43,829 nt of DNA from Phascolarctobacterium sp. GTDB taxonomy: Bacteria; Bacillota; Negativicutes; Acidaminococcales; Acidaminococcaceae. Below the pieces are notes generated by a model. That model had not been told where the DNA came from, did not search any database, and saw only the letters and a list, made by a program, of their open reading frames with translations. The stretch spans positions 1 through 43,829 of the forward strand of contig JAJQDY010000076.1 in NCBI GenBank assembly GCA_021201965.1, given 5' to 3'. Positions 1 to 13,559 of the stretch are shown here, in pieces. Numbering within the stretch: position 1 is the first letter of the stretch; each line of letters starts with the position of its first letter. The position numbers were made by a program, and so were the translations under genes.

Positions 1-120
1 CACCTGTTCCGGCTCTGGCTCAGTTGGCTCCGGTTCATTAACCTGTTCCTCCTGCTCCTCCTCTATGAAACACAAATGAAGATCCCCACGAACAGGATAG
101 TGGACATATCGGACCTCGAC
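1..120 (-). CDS. possible partial CDS with Glu/Pro-rich segment, cut by the window edge
   Basis: Read on the minus strand, this stretch is open and encodes a Glu/Gln run followed by an EPEPTEPEPEQ-like segment. Such sequence is typical of linkers in envelope or TonB-like proteins. No convincing start codon or ribosome binding site is visible, and the frame stays open through the poly-A and poly-G tracts to its right. The plus strand is also open here, so strand and reality are both uncertain. No function is assigned. Confidence 0.25.
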
Positions 121-122
121 AT

Positions 123-158
123 AAAAAAAAAAAAAATAATATTGCATTTGGGGGGGGG
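123..158. repeat. A14 and G9 homopolymer tracts upstream of the glycyl radical enzyme gene
   Basis: Fourteen A residues (123-136) are followed by nine G residues (150-158), ending 8 bases before the ATG at 167. They occupy the space where a promoter spacer and ribosome binding site would be expected, and no normal Shine-Dalgarno sequence is present. Either they are length-variable regulatory tracts or they mark a low-quality join in the assembly. Confidence 0.7.
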
Positions 159-166
159 TACGGGTT

Positions 167-2531
167 ATGCTTACGGAGAGAATTAAATGCGCCAAAGAGG
201 AATATGTCAATAACAAACCGGCTATTTCATACGACCGCGCACGCATCTTGACTGAGTCATATAAAAAGACCGAGGGGAAGACGCCTATCATAAGGCGCAC
301 CAGGGCTTTTAAGGACGTATGTGAGCAGCTGGTCGTTGCTATTTTTCCCGGCGAACTTATTGTCGGGGCCGTCGGCGAATTCCGCAAATGCGGCATCCTG
401 ACGCCGGAATTTTCCTGTACCTGTGTGGACAGGGAAATGGACCATTTTTCGGACTGCATGCAGGATCCCTATGAAATGACCGACGAGCAGCGCAAATACG
501 TGCGCAAAAACATTTCCAACTATTGGAAGGGGAAATCACTGGAAGAGGCTTATTTAAGCCAGATTCCGCCGTCAATAGCGAAAGTTGCGGTTGATACCGG
601 CATTGTCGATACCGATTCCAAATGGTGCCAGTCCGTCGGGGAAATTACGCCCGACTACCAGGACGTGCTTTTAAAGAAAGGCTTCCGCGGCATCATAGAT
701 ACCTGCCGCAAAAAGATGGCAAAGCTTGCCATCTTGGAGCCAGGTGCCCTTGAAAAAATGGAGTTCTACCGTTCCGTCATCCTGTGCAGCGAAGGCAGGA
801 TCGCCATCGCCCACCGCTACGCAGGCAAGGCGGAAGAAATGGCGAAAGGGGAAAAGGACCGGGCAAGGAAGGCTGAGCTGTGCGAAATTGCGGCCGTCTG
901 CCGGAAAGTGCCGGAATTCCCGCCCGAGGCGTTCCGCGAGGCGCTGCAGATGATCTGATTCTACCAGATGGGCGGCGTGCTCATGTAAAATCCCCTCTCC
1001 ATAAATCTCGGCCGCTTTGACCAGTATATGTATCACTATTACCTTCATGACATAAAGAAGGGGCTCCACGATGAAGACGAAATCCTAGAGCTTATTGAAT
1101 GCTACTGGCTGAAACTCTCGGAATGGGCATGGACCATATCCGCCAATACCGCGGATTTTTTGCCGGCTATAACCAATTCTAGAACCGCACCGTCGGCGGT
1201 AGCGACAGGAGCGGCAAGGATGCGACCAATGAGCTGAGCTACCTGGCCCTTAAGGCGACGAAGGAAATAAAGACGCACCAGCCGGGGCTTTCAGTAAGGA
1301 TTTCCCAGAATAGCCCGAGGGAATTTATCGATGCGGTCATGGACCTTGTTGTCGAGGGGATGTGCTTCCCCGCCATCCACAGCGATAAGACTGGCTACTA
1401 GATGCTGAAGAACCTCGGCTATGAGACGGAAGATGCCGCGACTGGAATAACTGCGGCTGCGTCGTGCCGCATTTCAGGAAGACCTTCGAATGGACCAGCA
1501 CAGTGAACGTGAATTTCAGTGCTGCCTTTGAATATGCGACCAACGGCGGCAAAAGCCGCATGACGGGAAAGCAGATGTGGATGTCCATCCATAAGGACCG
1601 CAAATTCTCCTCCTACGAGGAAGTGGAAGCGGCCTATATGGAACAGTTCGACAATCTCATCGATATTTCCGTGACTGGGGCCCTGGTGGCCCAGCGCCTG
1701 CAGAAGGAAATGATCCCGCACCCCTACTTCTCGGCGGTTTTCGAGGACTGTCTTGAAAGCGGCATGGACCTTGTGGACGGCGGCGCGAAATACAATATCG
1801 GGCCCGTGCTTACGTGGATCGGACTTGCGGAAAGCGCAAACAGCCTGGCCGCCGTGAAGAAACTCGTTTTTGACGATAAGGCCTGCACCATGACTGAGCT
1901 CCTCACCGCCCTTGACAAAAACTGTGAAGGCTGCGGGAGCATGCGCAGGAAGGCGCAGCTGGCGATGAAATACGGCAATGATGACGATTACGTCGATGAC
2001 ATTGCCCAGCGCATTGCTAACCATTTTTATGAAAAAACTCACCAGTATACCGACATCTATGGCAGCCGCTTCACCAGTGCGTTCATGGGAATTTCCAATT
2101 TCATCTCCACGGGATGCGTCATCGACGCGATGGCCTGCGGCAGGAAGGCCGGAGAACTCATTTCGGAAGGCGTCTCCACCGTTGCAGGGATGGATACCTC
2201 GACGCCCATCGCGGCAATGAATTCCTGTGCGAAAATGAACCAGGACATCCACAGCGGCGGGACGCTCCTTAACATGCGCCTCAGCCATGACATTGTCAGC
2301 ACCAGGCGCAGCCGCAGCAACATAGCGGCCATGGTCCTCCCCTTCTTCGACCATGGCACCTTCCATGTCCAGTTCAATACCCTTCCAACTGGAACCCTTC
2401 TTGATGCCCAGAAGCATCCTGAAAACTATAAGGACCCGCTGGTCCGCGTGGCCGGTTACAGCATCCAGTTCGTGCATCTGTTCAAGGCCCTGCAGGATTC
2501 CATCATAATAAGGAGCGTACATGGGAATTAA
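167..2531 (+). pseudogene. glycyl radical enzyme (PflD/pyruvate-formate-lyase-like family), disrupted
   Basis: Conceptual repair gives about 787 residues, the normal size for a glycyl radical enzyme of the PflD/decarboxylase/dehydratase group. Recognisable parts are an N-terminal PFL-like domain (GELIVG, DYQDVLLKKGFRGI), LGRFDQY near 1010, a thiyl-radical loop reading NCGCVVPH near 1455, AGELISEGVSTVAGMD, and the C-terminal glycyl radical loop RVAGYS near 2450. The frame is broken by TGA at 956 (a Trp position), TAA at 986, TAG at 1180 and 1399, and frameshifts near 1150 and 1436. The Glu usually found two residues after the active Cys in eliminating members (GCVEP) is Val here, so substrate cannot be predicted. 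The intact activase gene overlaps the 3' end by 11 bases, indicating translational coupling. The damage means no full-length enzyme unless the sequence is wrong. Confidence 0.85.
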
Positions 2532-3423
2532 GGGGAAGATCCTGCATCTGCATGATTACTCGGTAAATGATGGGAGCGGTATAAGGACTACGGTCTTTTT
2601 CGCCGGCTGCTCGCTGAGCTGCCGCTGGTGCGCAAACCCTGAAGGCTGGGAAGAAAGAAACAGGATCCTTTACGTGGCGTCGCGCTGCGTGCGCTGCGGC
2701 AGGTACGTGGCGGTTTGCCCAAATGGTATAAGCTTTGATTTTTTGGCGCCCCATGACTGCGAGTGCTGCACGGGCTGCGGGGCCTGTACCGAGGCCTGCC
2801 TTACCATGGCCAGCAAAAACATCGTTACGGAATACACGGCTAAAGATATAATAAAGCACCTGGAGCGGGAACTGAACGTCTTGCGCCGCTCCGGCAGCGG
2901 CGTCGCCTATTCGGGAGGCGAATGCACGGCGCAGGCCGCCTTTCTCTCTGAAATCTCCGGGGAAGTCTACGACACAGGCCTCAGCCAGGACATGGAAACA
3001 AGCGGCTATTTTGACCTTAAGGAGCTTTCGCCCGTACTTCAGAGGACGGATCTTCTCTTCATCGATATTAAATGCATGGATGCGGCGTGCCACCATGAGT
3101 GGACCGGCGTGGATAACGGGAAAATCCTTAAGAACATCGCCGCGCTTGGAAAAAAACGCGGCAGCGTCGTCATCCGGGTGCCCGTCATTATGGGCGTCAA
3201 CTGGGATGATGGAAACATAAGGGTCACGGCCCGCTTTGCCGGAAAGAATATGAGGGAGCCCATGATGGAGCTCATCCCCTACCATTCCTACGGTGCGGAT
3301 AAATATACGCAGCTCGGGCTTACATATAATAAAGAAAAATTCCGCACGCCTTCAAAGGAGGAACTCAGGCACCTCAAAAAGATAATAGAAAGTGAAGACG
3401 TCCGGGTGGTGTCTTTTGCATAA
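2521..3423 (+). CDS. glycyl radical enzyme activating enzyme (radical SAM)
   Basis: This 300-residue protein would install the glycyl radical on the enzyme encoded just upstream, using S-adenosylmethionine and a [4Fe-4S] cluster. The radical SAM motif is CSLSCRWC near residue 30. It is followed by a ferredoxin-like insert with two cysteine groups (CVRCGRYVAVCP and CECCTGCGACTEAC, residues about 58-95), as in activases of PflD-type enzymes. The SAM-binding YSGGE motif lies near residue 131. The ATG at 2521 lies inside the last codons of the upstream gene, so the two form a coupled pair. The frame is fully open, unlike its partner. A strong terminator follows immediately, closing the two-gene unit. 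Confidence 0.93.
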   Translation: MGIKGKILHLHDYSVNDGSGIRTTVFFAGCSLSCRWCANPEGWEERNRILYVASRCVRCGRYVAVCPNGISFDFLAPHDCECCTGCGACTEACLTMASKNIVTEYTAKDIIKHLERELNVLRRSGSGVAYSGGECTAQAAFLSEISGEVYDTGLSQDMETSGYFDLKELSPVLQRTDLLFIDIKCMDAACHHEWTGVDNGKILKNIAALGKKRGSVVIRVPVIMGVNWDDGNIRVTARFAGKNMREPMMELIPYHSYGADKYTQLGLTYNKEKFRTPSKEELRHLKKIIESEDVRVVSFA

Positions 3424-3433
3424 TTAAATAAAA

Positions 3434-3468
3434 AAAAGGCGGCTTTAAAAGCCGCCTTTTATTTTTTC
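3434..3468 (+). terminator. intrinsic terminator after the activase gene
   Basis: A near-perfect inverted repeat built on AAAAGGCGGC / GCCGCCTTTT is followed by a T-rich tract. It also has an A-run on its left side, so it could act in both directions between the activase and the convergent ttcA-like gene. Confidence 0.85.
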
Positions 3469-3470
3469 TG

Positions 3471-4210
3471 CTAGAACCTATAAAATTTTTCCCGCATCTC
3501 TTTTAGTGCGGGTTTTTCAGGCCATAGCTCCGCACTGCCACGCATCGCCGCCGCAAGGTTGTCGTAGAACCCCGGGAATTACTTTTCCATGGAGGCTATC
3601 TTTTCCTTTATCTTCTGCCGAATGGTGTTCCCGTCATAGGGGCAGGGGTTTTAATGGGCGTAAGGCCCATTTTTTTATGAAGCTCCTTATTTCATATCCC
3701 CTGTAGTAGATAAGTGGCCTTATCACCATAAGTCCCGTGCGGGAAAGATAGGTGGACGAGAGGAGCGTTGAAAGCTGTCCCGATGTTACGAGGTTCATGA
3801 AAAAACGTCTCGGCCGCGTCATCGCCGTGGTGGGCAAGGGCTACCTTGTTAAAGCCGAGTTCCTTCGCCTTCCTGTTTAGGGTCGCCCACCTGAAATAGA
3901 AGCAGGTATAGCAGGGGCCTTCGTCTTTTATGGCGGATGGGATGTTGAGGTCCTCGGTGTAAAAGGGAATGTTAAAGGAGCTGCAGAAATCCTCCAGTTC
4001 CTTTTTTGGGAAGGCACATGAAAACATGGGGTTTACCGTAAAGCAGGTGAGGTCAAACGGGATCGGGGAGCGCTTTTTTATCTCCGTCAGAGCGTAAACG
4101 AGGAACATGCTGTCCTTGCCGCCGGAGAGCCCTATGAGGATCCTGTCCCACTTTTTAAGTATGTCAAATTCAATCAGCACACGCCAGGTTTTGCTTAATT
4201 CCTTTTCCAT
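3471..4210 (-). pseudogene. TtcA-like tRNA 2-thiocytidine / PP-loop thiolation protein, disrupted
   Basis: The protein belongs to the PP-loop ATPase family that activates tRNA bases for sulfur insertion. The ATP-binding SGGKDS motif (about residue 32), a CYTCFYFRW Cys pair and ALAHHGDDAAETFF are all clear. The frame then breaks in an A6 run near 3805. The family sequence resumes in another frame (MNLVTSGQLSTL, VIRPLIYYR), shifts again near 3650 to give CPYDGNTIRQKIKEKIASMEK, meets an in-frame TAA, and continues as FPGFYDNLAAAMRGS to a TAG at 3471. The start is the ATG at 4210, preceded by AAGGAG. The gene diverges from pcrA. Confidence 0.8.
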
Positions 4211-4231
4211 AAAAACTCCTTCTTTTGTACT

Positions 4232-4269
4232 ATTATACCGCACCCTGCGGAACAAATCTATGTTATAAT
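4232..4269. promoter_or_regulatory. divergent -10 elements for the ttcA-like gene and pcrA
   Basis: A TATAAT on the minus strand (4232-4237) faces the ttcA-like gene, and a TATAAT on the plus strand (4264-4269) faces pcrA. The -35 regions are weak in both directions. The plus-strand hexamer overlaps the ATG at 4268, which therefore cannot be the pcrA start and supports the GTG at 4304. Confidence 0.6.
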
Positions 4270-4303
4270 GATTGTATACGGAAAATTAACGGAGGATTCC
4301 CCT

Positions 4304-8460
<4,157 letters not shown>

Positions 8461-8474
8461 AATAAAAAAAATAA

Positions 8475-8516
8475 TAAAAAACAACCTGCCGCAAAAGGCA
8501 GGATGTTTTTTATTTT
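8475..8516 (+). terminator. intrinsic terminator after ligA
   Basis: The stem CCTGCC/GGCAGG, extended by A- and T-rich arms, ends in TGTTTTTTATTTT. The A-rich left arm means it can also terminate the convergent minus-strand gene. Confidence 0.85.
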
Positions 8517-8534
8517 GCTTTTTTGTTTCTTAAG

Positions 8535-9182
8535 CTATTTAAGGACAAGTTTTTCCAGCATTTCTTCGTCGGCCTTGGGGAAGGTGCTTTTCAGGTACTC
8601 CATTATAAGGTATGCCGATTCCTTCGGCGATTCGAAAAATTCCCTTTTCATGCATCTTTCTGCGATATCGTATCTTGCGACGGGCCAGCCGTAGGACTCC
8701 CCGTCCCGGCTGAGCTGCGGCTCAAAGCCTGAAATGACTATGTACGTCTTCATCGTAAGCTCCGTGAGGGCGCTCTCCATGGCGGATTTCTTAAGCCCTG
8801 AGCGGTGCATTATTTCTTTTGATGTAAGCTTCTCCTCATTTAAGAGACCCACTACCGTCTTCATCCTGTAGGAGGCAAGCCCCGCCCGGTAAAGGTCGCC
8901 AAACGTGAGGCCGTCACGCCTTACCGCAGCAAAATAGGGGAACCATTTTTTCTCCACGAAGCCGAGCTTCTTGCGGAAGAATTTCCCGTAGGCGATCCTT
9001 TTATCCCTGGCGACGAAATAGCGCCAGTTCCAGGGGTTCGTGTCATCAATTGGGTTATACCAGTATTTGGCTGCAATTACGTCAAGGTCGGAAAAGCCTT
9101 CCGCGCCCCCGTCGATGAATGGGGGGAATCCCGCTTCCGCAATGAAATCGCATAATTCTTCTTTTGAGCGTACTTGCTTCAT
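8535..9182 (-). CDS. AlkZ-related winged-helix protein
   Basis: This 215-residue protein resembles the short AlkZ-related proteins of anaerobic Bacillota. The middle contains PWNWRYFVARDKRIAYGKFF and GFVEKKWFPYFAAVRR, followed by a winged-helix-like segment (LTSKEIMHRSGLKKSAMESAL). The full AlkZ/YcaQ family includes DNA glycosylases, but the catalytic QxQ motif of those enzymes is not visible here, so a glycosylase activity is not claimed. The ATG at 9182 has a GGAG element 8 bases upstream. It is a single gene between terminators. The family assignment rests on recalled similarity. Confidence 0.5.
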   Translation of the reverse strand: MKQVRSKEELCDFIAEAGFPPFIDGGAEGFSDLDVIAAKYWYNPIDDTNPWNWRYFVARDKRIAYGKFFRKKLGFVEKKWFPYFAAVRRDGLTFGDLYRAGLASYRMKTVVGLLNEEKLTSKEIMHRSGLKKSAMESALTELTMKTYIVISGFEPQLSRDGESYGWPVARYDIAERCMKREFFESPKESAYLIMEYLKSTFPKADEEMLEKLVLK

Positions 9183-9211
9183 GGGCGGCTCCTTGTCTCA
9201 AAAAGGGTGGC

Positions 9212-9266
9212 AAAAAGGCGCGCTGCAAGAAATAAAGGAGGTCAACCTGCTGCAGTGCGCCTTTTT
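9212..9266 (-). terminator. long hairpin, likely terminator for the flavin reductase gene
   Basis: AAAAAGGCGC (9212-9221) and GCGCCTTTTT (9257-9266) pair, with CTGCA/TGCAG continuing the stem around a loop of about 25 bases. Read on the minus strand it ends in a T-tract. It lies between the two minus-strand genes and also sits in the leader of the downstream one, so an attenuation role is possible. Confidence 0.6.
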
Positions 9267-9295
9267 AAAAATGTATGCCTTGGGAAAAGGAAAAA

Positions 9296-9797
9296 TTATT
9301 TTTCAATGTACGCGGCGGTTATGAGTCTCGCATAATATGTGTGCCAGTCATCGTCCGCATAACATTTTTTTGCAAGTTCGGCGTCAAAGGCATCGGGGCC
9401 CATGGTGCGCCTGTCAACCACCAGGCACTCAATGTGCAGGCCACAGCCTAAAATTATCGGTGCGTCAACCGTCTGGGCTGGCGCCGCGGTAATGGCCGCT
9501 TCCTTGTATTTATCCGTGTTGCGTCCTGATTTCGTGCCGCATATTACAAGGGCCTTCTTGAAATCGTCGGTAAGCGGGACGCTTACGGTAAATACCTGGT
9601 TTTTCTCAATTAAATAATGGGTAAAACGGGACTGGCGGATAAGCATGGTAAAAATCCGCTTCCCCCAGATAAAGCCGAAGTTGCCCCAGCCGATGGTCAT
9701 GGTATTCATCCGCCGCCACGCTGGTGTTTAAAAAGACGCCCCTTGCGAGGGTCTTTAATATCTGCTGGCTGTAATCGAAAGCATTTACGCTTTTCAT
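9296..9797 (-). pseudogene. flavin reductase family protein (FMN split barrel), frameshifted
   Basis: The protein belongs to the flavoredoxin/flavin-reductase group that binds FMN. The N-terminal part (FDYSQQILKTLARGVFLNTS) is in one frame, and the rest (NTMTIGWGNFGFIWGK, FTVSVPL, CGTKSGRNTDK) is in another. The join lies near 9705, where one base is gained or lost around GCGGCGGATG. The rest is about the usual length of 165 residues. The proximal start is the ATG at 9797 with GAGGTG upstream. The downstream piece has no ribosome binding site of its own, so it is probably not made. Confidence 0.8.
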
Positions 9798-9826
9798 AAA
9801 ACACCTCGTTTCCCTTTCGTACCTTT

Positions 9827-9832
9827 ATTATA
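9827..9832 (-). promoter_or_regulatory. -10 element for the flavin reductase gene
   Basis: A TATAAT on the minus strand lies 30 bases upstream of the ATG at 9797. No strong -35 was found at 17 bases. Confidence 0.4.
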
Positions 9833-9981
9833 AAGCCCCTGCATATTTTTATGTAGAATAATTGTGAAATTTCGCTTGAAAATGCAAAAATTCTAGGAAC
9901 TTTCACGTAAATCCATGTAAAAAAGTACCCGGCAGGGCCCTTTCGGGAAAATAATCTTTCCTGTGATGGGGCGGTTCGTGG

Positions 9982-9987
9982 TATAAT
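9982..9987 (+). promoter_or_regulatory. -10 element for the gatCAB operon
   Basis: A TATAAT lies 63 bases upstream of gatC, with a poor -35 match. This is the only clear -10 in the gap before a long run of forward genes. Confidence 0.5.
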
Positions 9988-10050
9988 AATAAATTGGATA
10001 GTTATTCTTTTGTTCTTTTGTTATTTTGTTATTACAGGAGGGTGTGGAAA

Positions 10051-10338
10051 ATGAAAGTATCTGCCGAAGACGTACGGTACATAGCGCAGCTCTCTAGGCT
10101 GACGGTGCCGGATTCGGAAATGGAAAAATTCACGCAGCAGTTTAATGAAATTTTAAACTATGCGGATATCCTGCAGAAAATCGACATGGAGGGCATTGAG
10201 GCGACGCCTTACGTGCTCCACATTTCAAATTCGTTCCGCGAGGACGTGGCAAAGCCCGGCGTGAGCTGCGAGGAAGCGCTGAAGAATGCCCCGGCGGTGC
10301 ATGGCGACGGCTTCAAGGTGCCGCGGGTAATCAAGTGA
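10051..10338 (+). CDS. gatC: Asp-tRNA(Asn)/Glu-tRNA(Gln) amidotransferase subunit C
   Basis: GatC (95 residues) stabilises the GatA-GatB complex, which converts misacylated Glu-tRNA(Gln) or Asp-tRNA(Asn) to the correct amide form. Family features include the N-terminal VRYIAQLSRL helix and the C-terminal HGDGFKVPRV segment. The ATG at 10051 is chosen because AGGAGG lies 8 bases upstream; a longer in-frame reading would start inside the promoter region. It opens the gatCAB operon and ends 9 bases before gatA. Confidence 0.95.
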   Translation: MKVSAEDVRYIAQLSRLTVPDSEMEKFTQQFNEILNYADILQKIDMEGIEATPYVLHISNSFREDVAKPGVSCEEALKNAPAVHGDGFKVPRVIK

Positions 10339-10347
10339 GGAGGGCTT

Positions 10348-11808
10348 ATGGAACTTTATAGACTTACAGCCCACGAGCTGCACGAAAAACTTCTTAAAAA
10401 AGAGCTGAGCTCCGTCGAACTCACGAAGGCCCTCTATAAAAGGATCGATGAGGTGGAAGGCGATATCCAGGCCTATGTGACCATCGATAAGGAAAATGCC
10501 CTGGCTCAGGCGAAAAAAGTGGATAAAATGATCGCCGCAGGGGACAAGATAGACATCCTTACGGGAATCCCTGGGGCCATAAAGGACAATATTTCGACGA
10601 AGGGACTCAGGACAACCTGTTCCTCAAAGATACTCAGCAATTTCATACCCGTATATGATGCCCATGTAATAAGGAAGCTAAGGGGCGTTGACACCATCTT
10701 CCTCGGCAAGACGAACATGGACGAATTTGCGATGGGGTCCACCACGGAAACAAGCTATTTCAAGGTAACGAGAAATCCCTGGAACCTGGACATGGTGCCG
10801 GGCGGTTCATCTGGCGGCAGCGCCGCCGCCATCGCCGTAGGCGAAGCCATCTGGTCCCTCGGGAGCGATACGGGCGGCTCCATAAGGCAGCCCGCCGCAT
10901 TTAACGGCTGCGCCGGCATAAAGCCCACCTACGGCCGCGTATCAAGATACGGCTGCGTGGCGTTTGCCTCATCTCTTGACCAGATAGGACCAATAACGAA
11001 GGACGTGACGGATGCCGCGGCGGTCTTAAATGTAATCTGCGGAAAGGATGAAAACGATTCCACGTCACTTAATGAGCCAGTCCCCGATTTTTTTAAGGCC
11101 CTGGTACCCGACGTAAAGGGGTTTAAGATAGGGCTCCCGAAGGAATATTTCGGCGAAGGCCTTGATGCGGGCGTCAAGGATACCATCATGTCCGCCGTTA
11201 AAAAATATGAGGAGCTTGGCGCAAAAATCGTCGAACTTTCGCTGCCACATACCGAATACGCAGTAACGACATACTATATAATCGCGCCCGCCGAGGCTTC
11301 GGCAAACCTTGCCCGCTATGACGGCGTGCGCTACGGCTACCGCAACTTTGAGGCCGCATCCGCACCTGAAATGACAACCCTGAGCCGCACGGATGGCTTC
11401 GGCCCAGAGGTAAGGCGCCGCATCATGCTCGGGACATATGTGCTTTCAAGCGGGTATTACGACGCCTATTACAAAAAGGCCATGCAGGTAAGGACCTTAA
11501 TCCGCCGCGACTTTAAGGAAGCCTTCGAAAAGTGCGACGTGCTCCTTACTCCGACGTCCCCCGTCGTAGCATACCCCATCGACTGGAAGATGAGCCCCTT
11601 AACCATCTACCTCCTTGACGTTACCACCATCCCCGTCAACATGGCGGGGCTCCCCGGCATGTCAATCCCCTGCGGCTTTTCAGTGGGGATGCCTGTGGGC
11701 ATGCAGATCATCGGCCGCGTGCTCGATGAGGAGACGGTGCTCCGCGTGGCCTATACGTTTGAACAGGCAACGGATTACCACACGAAATACGCCGGAGGTG
11801 AGAAATAA
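10348..11808 (+). CDS. gatA: Asp-tRNA(Asn)/Glu-tRNA(Gln) amidotransferase subunit A
   Basis: This 486-residue amidase-signature protein releases ammonia from glutamine for the GatB subunit. The catalytic triad is visible as Lys79 (GAIKDNIS), cis-Ser154 ([10 protein letters not shown]) and nucleophile Ser178 ([10 protein letters not shown]). Length is standard and there are no lesions. It has GGAGG before the ATG, and its TAA shares one base with the gatB ATG, so synthesis of the two subunits is coupled. Confidence 0.97.
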   Translation: MELYRLTAHELHEKLLKKELSSVELTKALYKRIDEVEGDIQAYVTIDKENALAQAKKVDKMIAAGDKIDILTGIPGAIKDNISTKGLRTTCSSKILSNFIPVYDAHVIRKLRGVDTIFLGKTNMDEFAMGSTTETSYFKVTRNPWNLDMVPGGSSGGSAAAIAVGEAIWSLGSDTGGSIRQPAAFNGCAGIKPTYGRVSRYGCVAFASSLDQIGPITKDVTDAAAVLNVICGKDENDSTSLNEPVPDFFKALVPDVKGFKIGLPKEYFGEGLDAGVKDTIMSAVKKYEELGAKIVELSLPHTEYAVTTYYIIAPAEASANLARYDGVRYGYRNFEAASAPEMTTLSRTDGFGPEVRRRIMLGTYVLSSGYYDAYYKKAMQVRTLIRRDFKEAFEKCDVLLTPTSPVVAYPIDWKMSPLTIYLLDVTTIPVNMAGLPGMSIPCGFSVGMPVGMQIIGRVLDEETVLRVAYTFEQATDYHTKYAGGEK

Positions 11809-13250
11809 TGAGCAGGTATATTACTGTAGTGGGACTTGAAGTCCACGCGGAACTTAAGACCAAATCCAAGGCTTTTTGCTCCTGCTCCACCGAGTTCGGC
11901 GCAGGACCGAATACCCATGTCTGCCCCGTGTGCCTCGGGATGCCGGGAGCGCTACCGGTCCTCAACAAGCAGGTGGTTGAATTTGCCATCCGCACGGGGC
12001 TTGCACTAAACTGCGAAATAAAGAAATACAATAAATTCGACCGGAAGAACTATTTTTACCCTGACCTTGCAAAAAATTACCAGATCTCCCAGTTCGACCA
12101 GCCCATCTGCGAGCACGGGCATATCGATATCAACGTAGACGGGGAGGAAAAGCGCATAGGGATTACGAGAATCCATATGGAAGAAGATGCGGGAAAGCTC
12201 GTCCATAGCGGCGAAACAATTTACACGTCTGATTCCTCGTCCGTCGATTATAACAGGGCGGGAGTCCCCTTAATAGAAATCGTCTCCGAGTCCGACATGC
12301 GGAGCGCAGAAGACGCCAGGGCCTACATGGAAAGCCTTAAGGCAATACTCGAATACACCGACGTCTGCGACTGCAAGATGCAGGAAGGGAGCCTCAGGGT
12401 AGACGCCAATATCTCCATCATGAAGGAAGATGCGAAGGAATTCGGAACGAGGGCGGAAATCAAGAACCTCAATTCCTTCCGCGCCCTCATGCGCGCCATA
12501 GATTACGAGGTGGAGCGCCAGAAGGAAATCCTCGAGGACGGCGGCCACGTGGTGCAGGAGACCCGCACCTGGGATGACGCAAACGGGGTGACCCTTTCCA
12601 TGAGGAATAAGGAGGAGGCCCACGATTACCGCTACTTCCCTGAGCCGGACCTCGTTCCCGTGGAGCTGAGCGACGAATGGATAGAGCGGGTGAAAAAAGA
12701 GCTCCCCGAGCTTCCCGCAGAGCGCCAGGCAAGGCTTGTCAAAGGCCACGGCCTGCCGCCATACGATGCGCATCTTATCGTTTCCACAAAGGCTATGGCG
12801 GACTACTTTGATGAAGCGGTAAAGACCGCAAAGGACAGTAAGGCCGTCTCTAACTGGATCTTAGGCGATGTCTCCGCATACCTTAACAGCGAAGGCATCG
12901 GCATTGAAGATTTTACGATAACGCCGGGGAACCTTTCCGGCATGGTGAACCTCATAAAGGACGGGGTCCTTTCCAGCAAGCTTGCCAAGACGGTCTTTGC
13001 GGAAATGCTTAAAGGTAATAAGGATCCCAAGGCCATAGTTAAGGATCTCGGCCTCGAACAGGTAAACGATGAAGGGGCCATCCTAAAACTCGTTGAAGAG
13101 ACCATTGCCGAAAACCTCCAGTCCGTCGCCGATTTCAAGGCGGGCAAGGATAAGGCCATCGGCTTCCTCGTGGGACAGATCATGAAGAAGTCCAAGGGCA
13201 AGGCCAATCCCGGCATGGTACAGAAAATGCTTAAGGAAAAACTCAGCTAG
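11808..13250 (+). CDS. gatB: Asp-tRNA(Asn)/Glu-tRNA(Gln) amidotransferase subunit B
   Basis: This 480-residue kinase-like subunit binds the misacylated tRNA and activates the carboxylate with ATP. GLEVHAEL, CPVCLGMPGALPVLN, KNYFYPDL, GITRIHMEEDAGK and RADANISI-like sequence mark the catalytic cradle, and the C-terminal YqeY-like tail (FLVGQIMKKSKGKANP) is complete. The zinc-type Cys residues (FCSCSTEFG, CPVC) are present. Having the full GatCAB set suggests the organism lacks GlnRS or AsnRS. Confidence 0.97.
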   Translation: MSRYITVVGLEVHAELKTKSKAFCSCSTEFGAGPNTHVCPVCLGMPGALPVLNKQVVEFAIRTGLALNCEIKKYNKFDRKNYFYPDLAKNYQISQFDQPICEHGHIDINVDGEEKRIGITRIHMEEDAGKLVHSGETIYTSDSSSVDYNRAGVPLIEIVSESDMRSAEDARAYMESLKAILEYTDVCDCKMQEGSLRVDANISIMKEDAKEFGTRAEIKNLNSFRALMRAIDYEVERQKEILEDGGHVVQETRTWDDANGVTLSMRNKEEAHDYRYFPEPDLVPVELSDEWIERVKKELPELPAERQARLVKGHGLPPYDAHLIVSTKAMADYFDEAVKTAKDSKAVSNWILGDVSAYLNSEGIGIEDFTITPGNLSGMVNLIKDGVLSSKLAKTVFAEMLKGNKDPKAIVKDLGLEQVNDEGAILKLVEETIAENLQSVADFKAGKDKAIGFLVGQIMKKSKGKANPGMVQKMLKEKLS

Positions 13251-13259
13251 GAGGATTTT

Positions 13260-13559
13260 ATGTTTGAATTTAGGGGATCCGGTTTCGGGTATTTCTGGGT
13301 CTGCGCCTGGACTACCCTCGTGACCTTCGTTACCGGGGGACTCTTTTTCCACTGGGCCTACAGCGCCATGCAGCGCTGGATCTGCAAAAATACCTATGTG
13401 GACGGCAGGCAGCTTGAGTTCACCTGGTCGGGCTTCGACTTCTTCTTCCAGTGGCTCCTCATCTACATCCTTTTCATCGTGACCTTCGGGATCTACATCC
13501 CCTGTGGTTACTGCAGGTTCAAGCGCTGGGAGACGGAAAATACGAGGATCGTGTCATGA
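13260..13559 (+). CDS. small membrane protein, DUF898/YjgN-like
   Basis: This 99-residue protein has two hydrophobic helices: FWVCAWTTLVTFVTGGLFF near residues 12-30 and a second near 65-85 ending in YIPCGYCRFKRWE. The WAYSAMQRWICKNTYVDGRQLEF segment between them resembles the repeated unit of DUF898/YjgN-type membrane proteins, of which this would be one half. AGGAGG precedes the ATG. It follows gatB by 9 bases and overlaps the next small gene by 4 bases, placing it in the same operon. Function is unknown. Confidence 0.6.
   Translation: MFEFRGSGFGYFWVCAWTTLVTFVTGGLFFHWAYSAMQRWICKNTYVDGRQLEFTWSGFDFFFQWLLIYILFIVTFGIYIPCGYCRFKRWETENTRIVS

Noticed and set aside
956-1401. Stop codon reassignment or selenocysteine as explanation for TGA/TAG/TAA in the glycyl radical enzyme
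   Set aside because: All three stop types occur together with frameshifts, and intact genes use all three as normal stops.
1419-2522. Long open frame on the minus strand opposite the glycyl radical enzyme
   Set aside because: It is a shadow of the high-GC coding strand; it shows no family resemblance, while the plus strand carries clear family motifs.
4268-4270. ATG start for pcrA
   Set aside because: It overlaps the -10 hexamer; the GTG at 4304 has GGAGGA at proper spacing.
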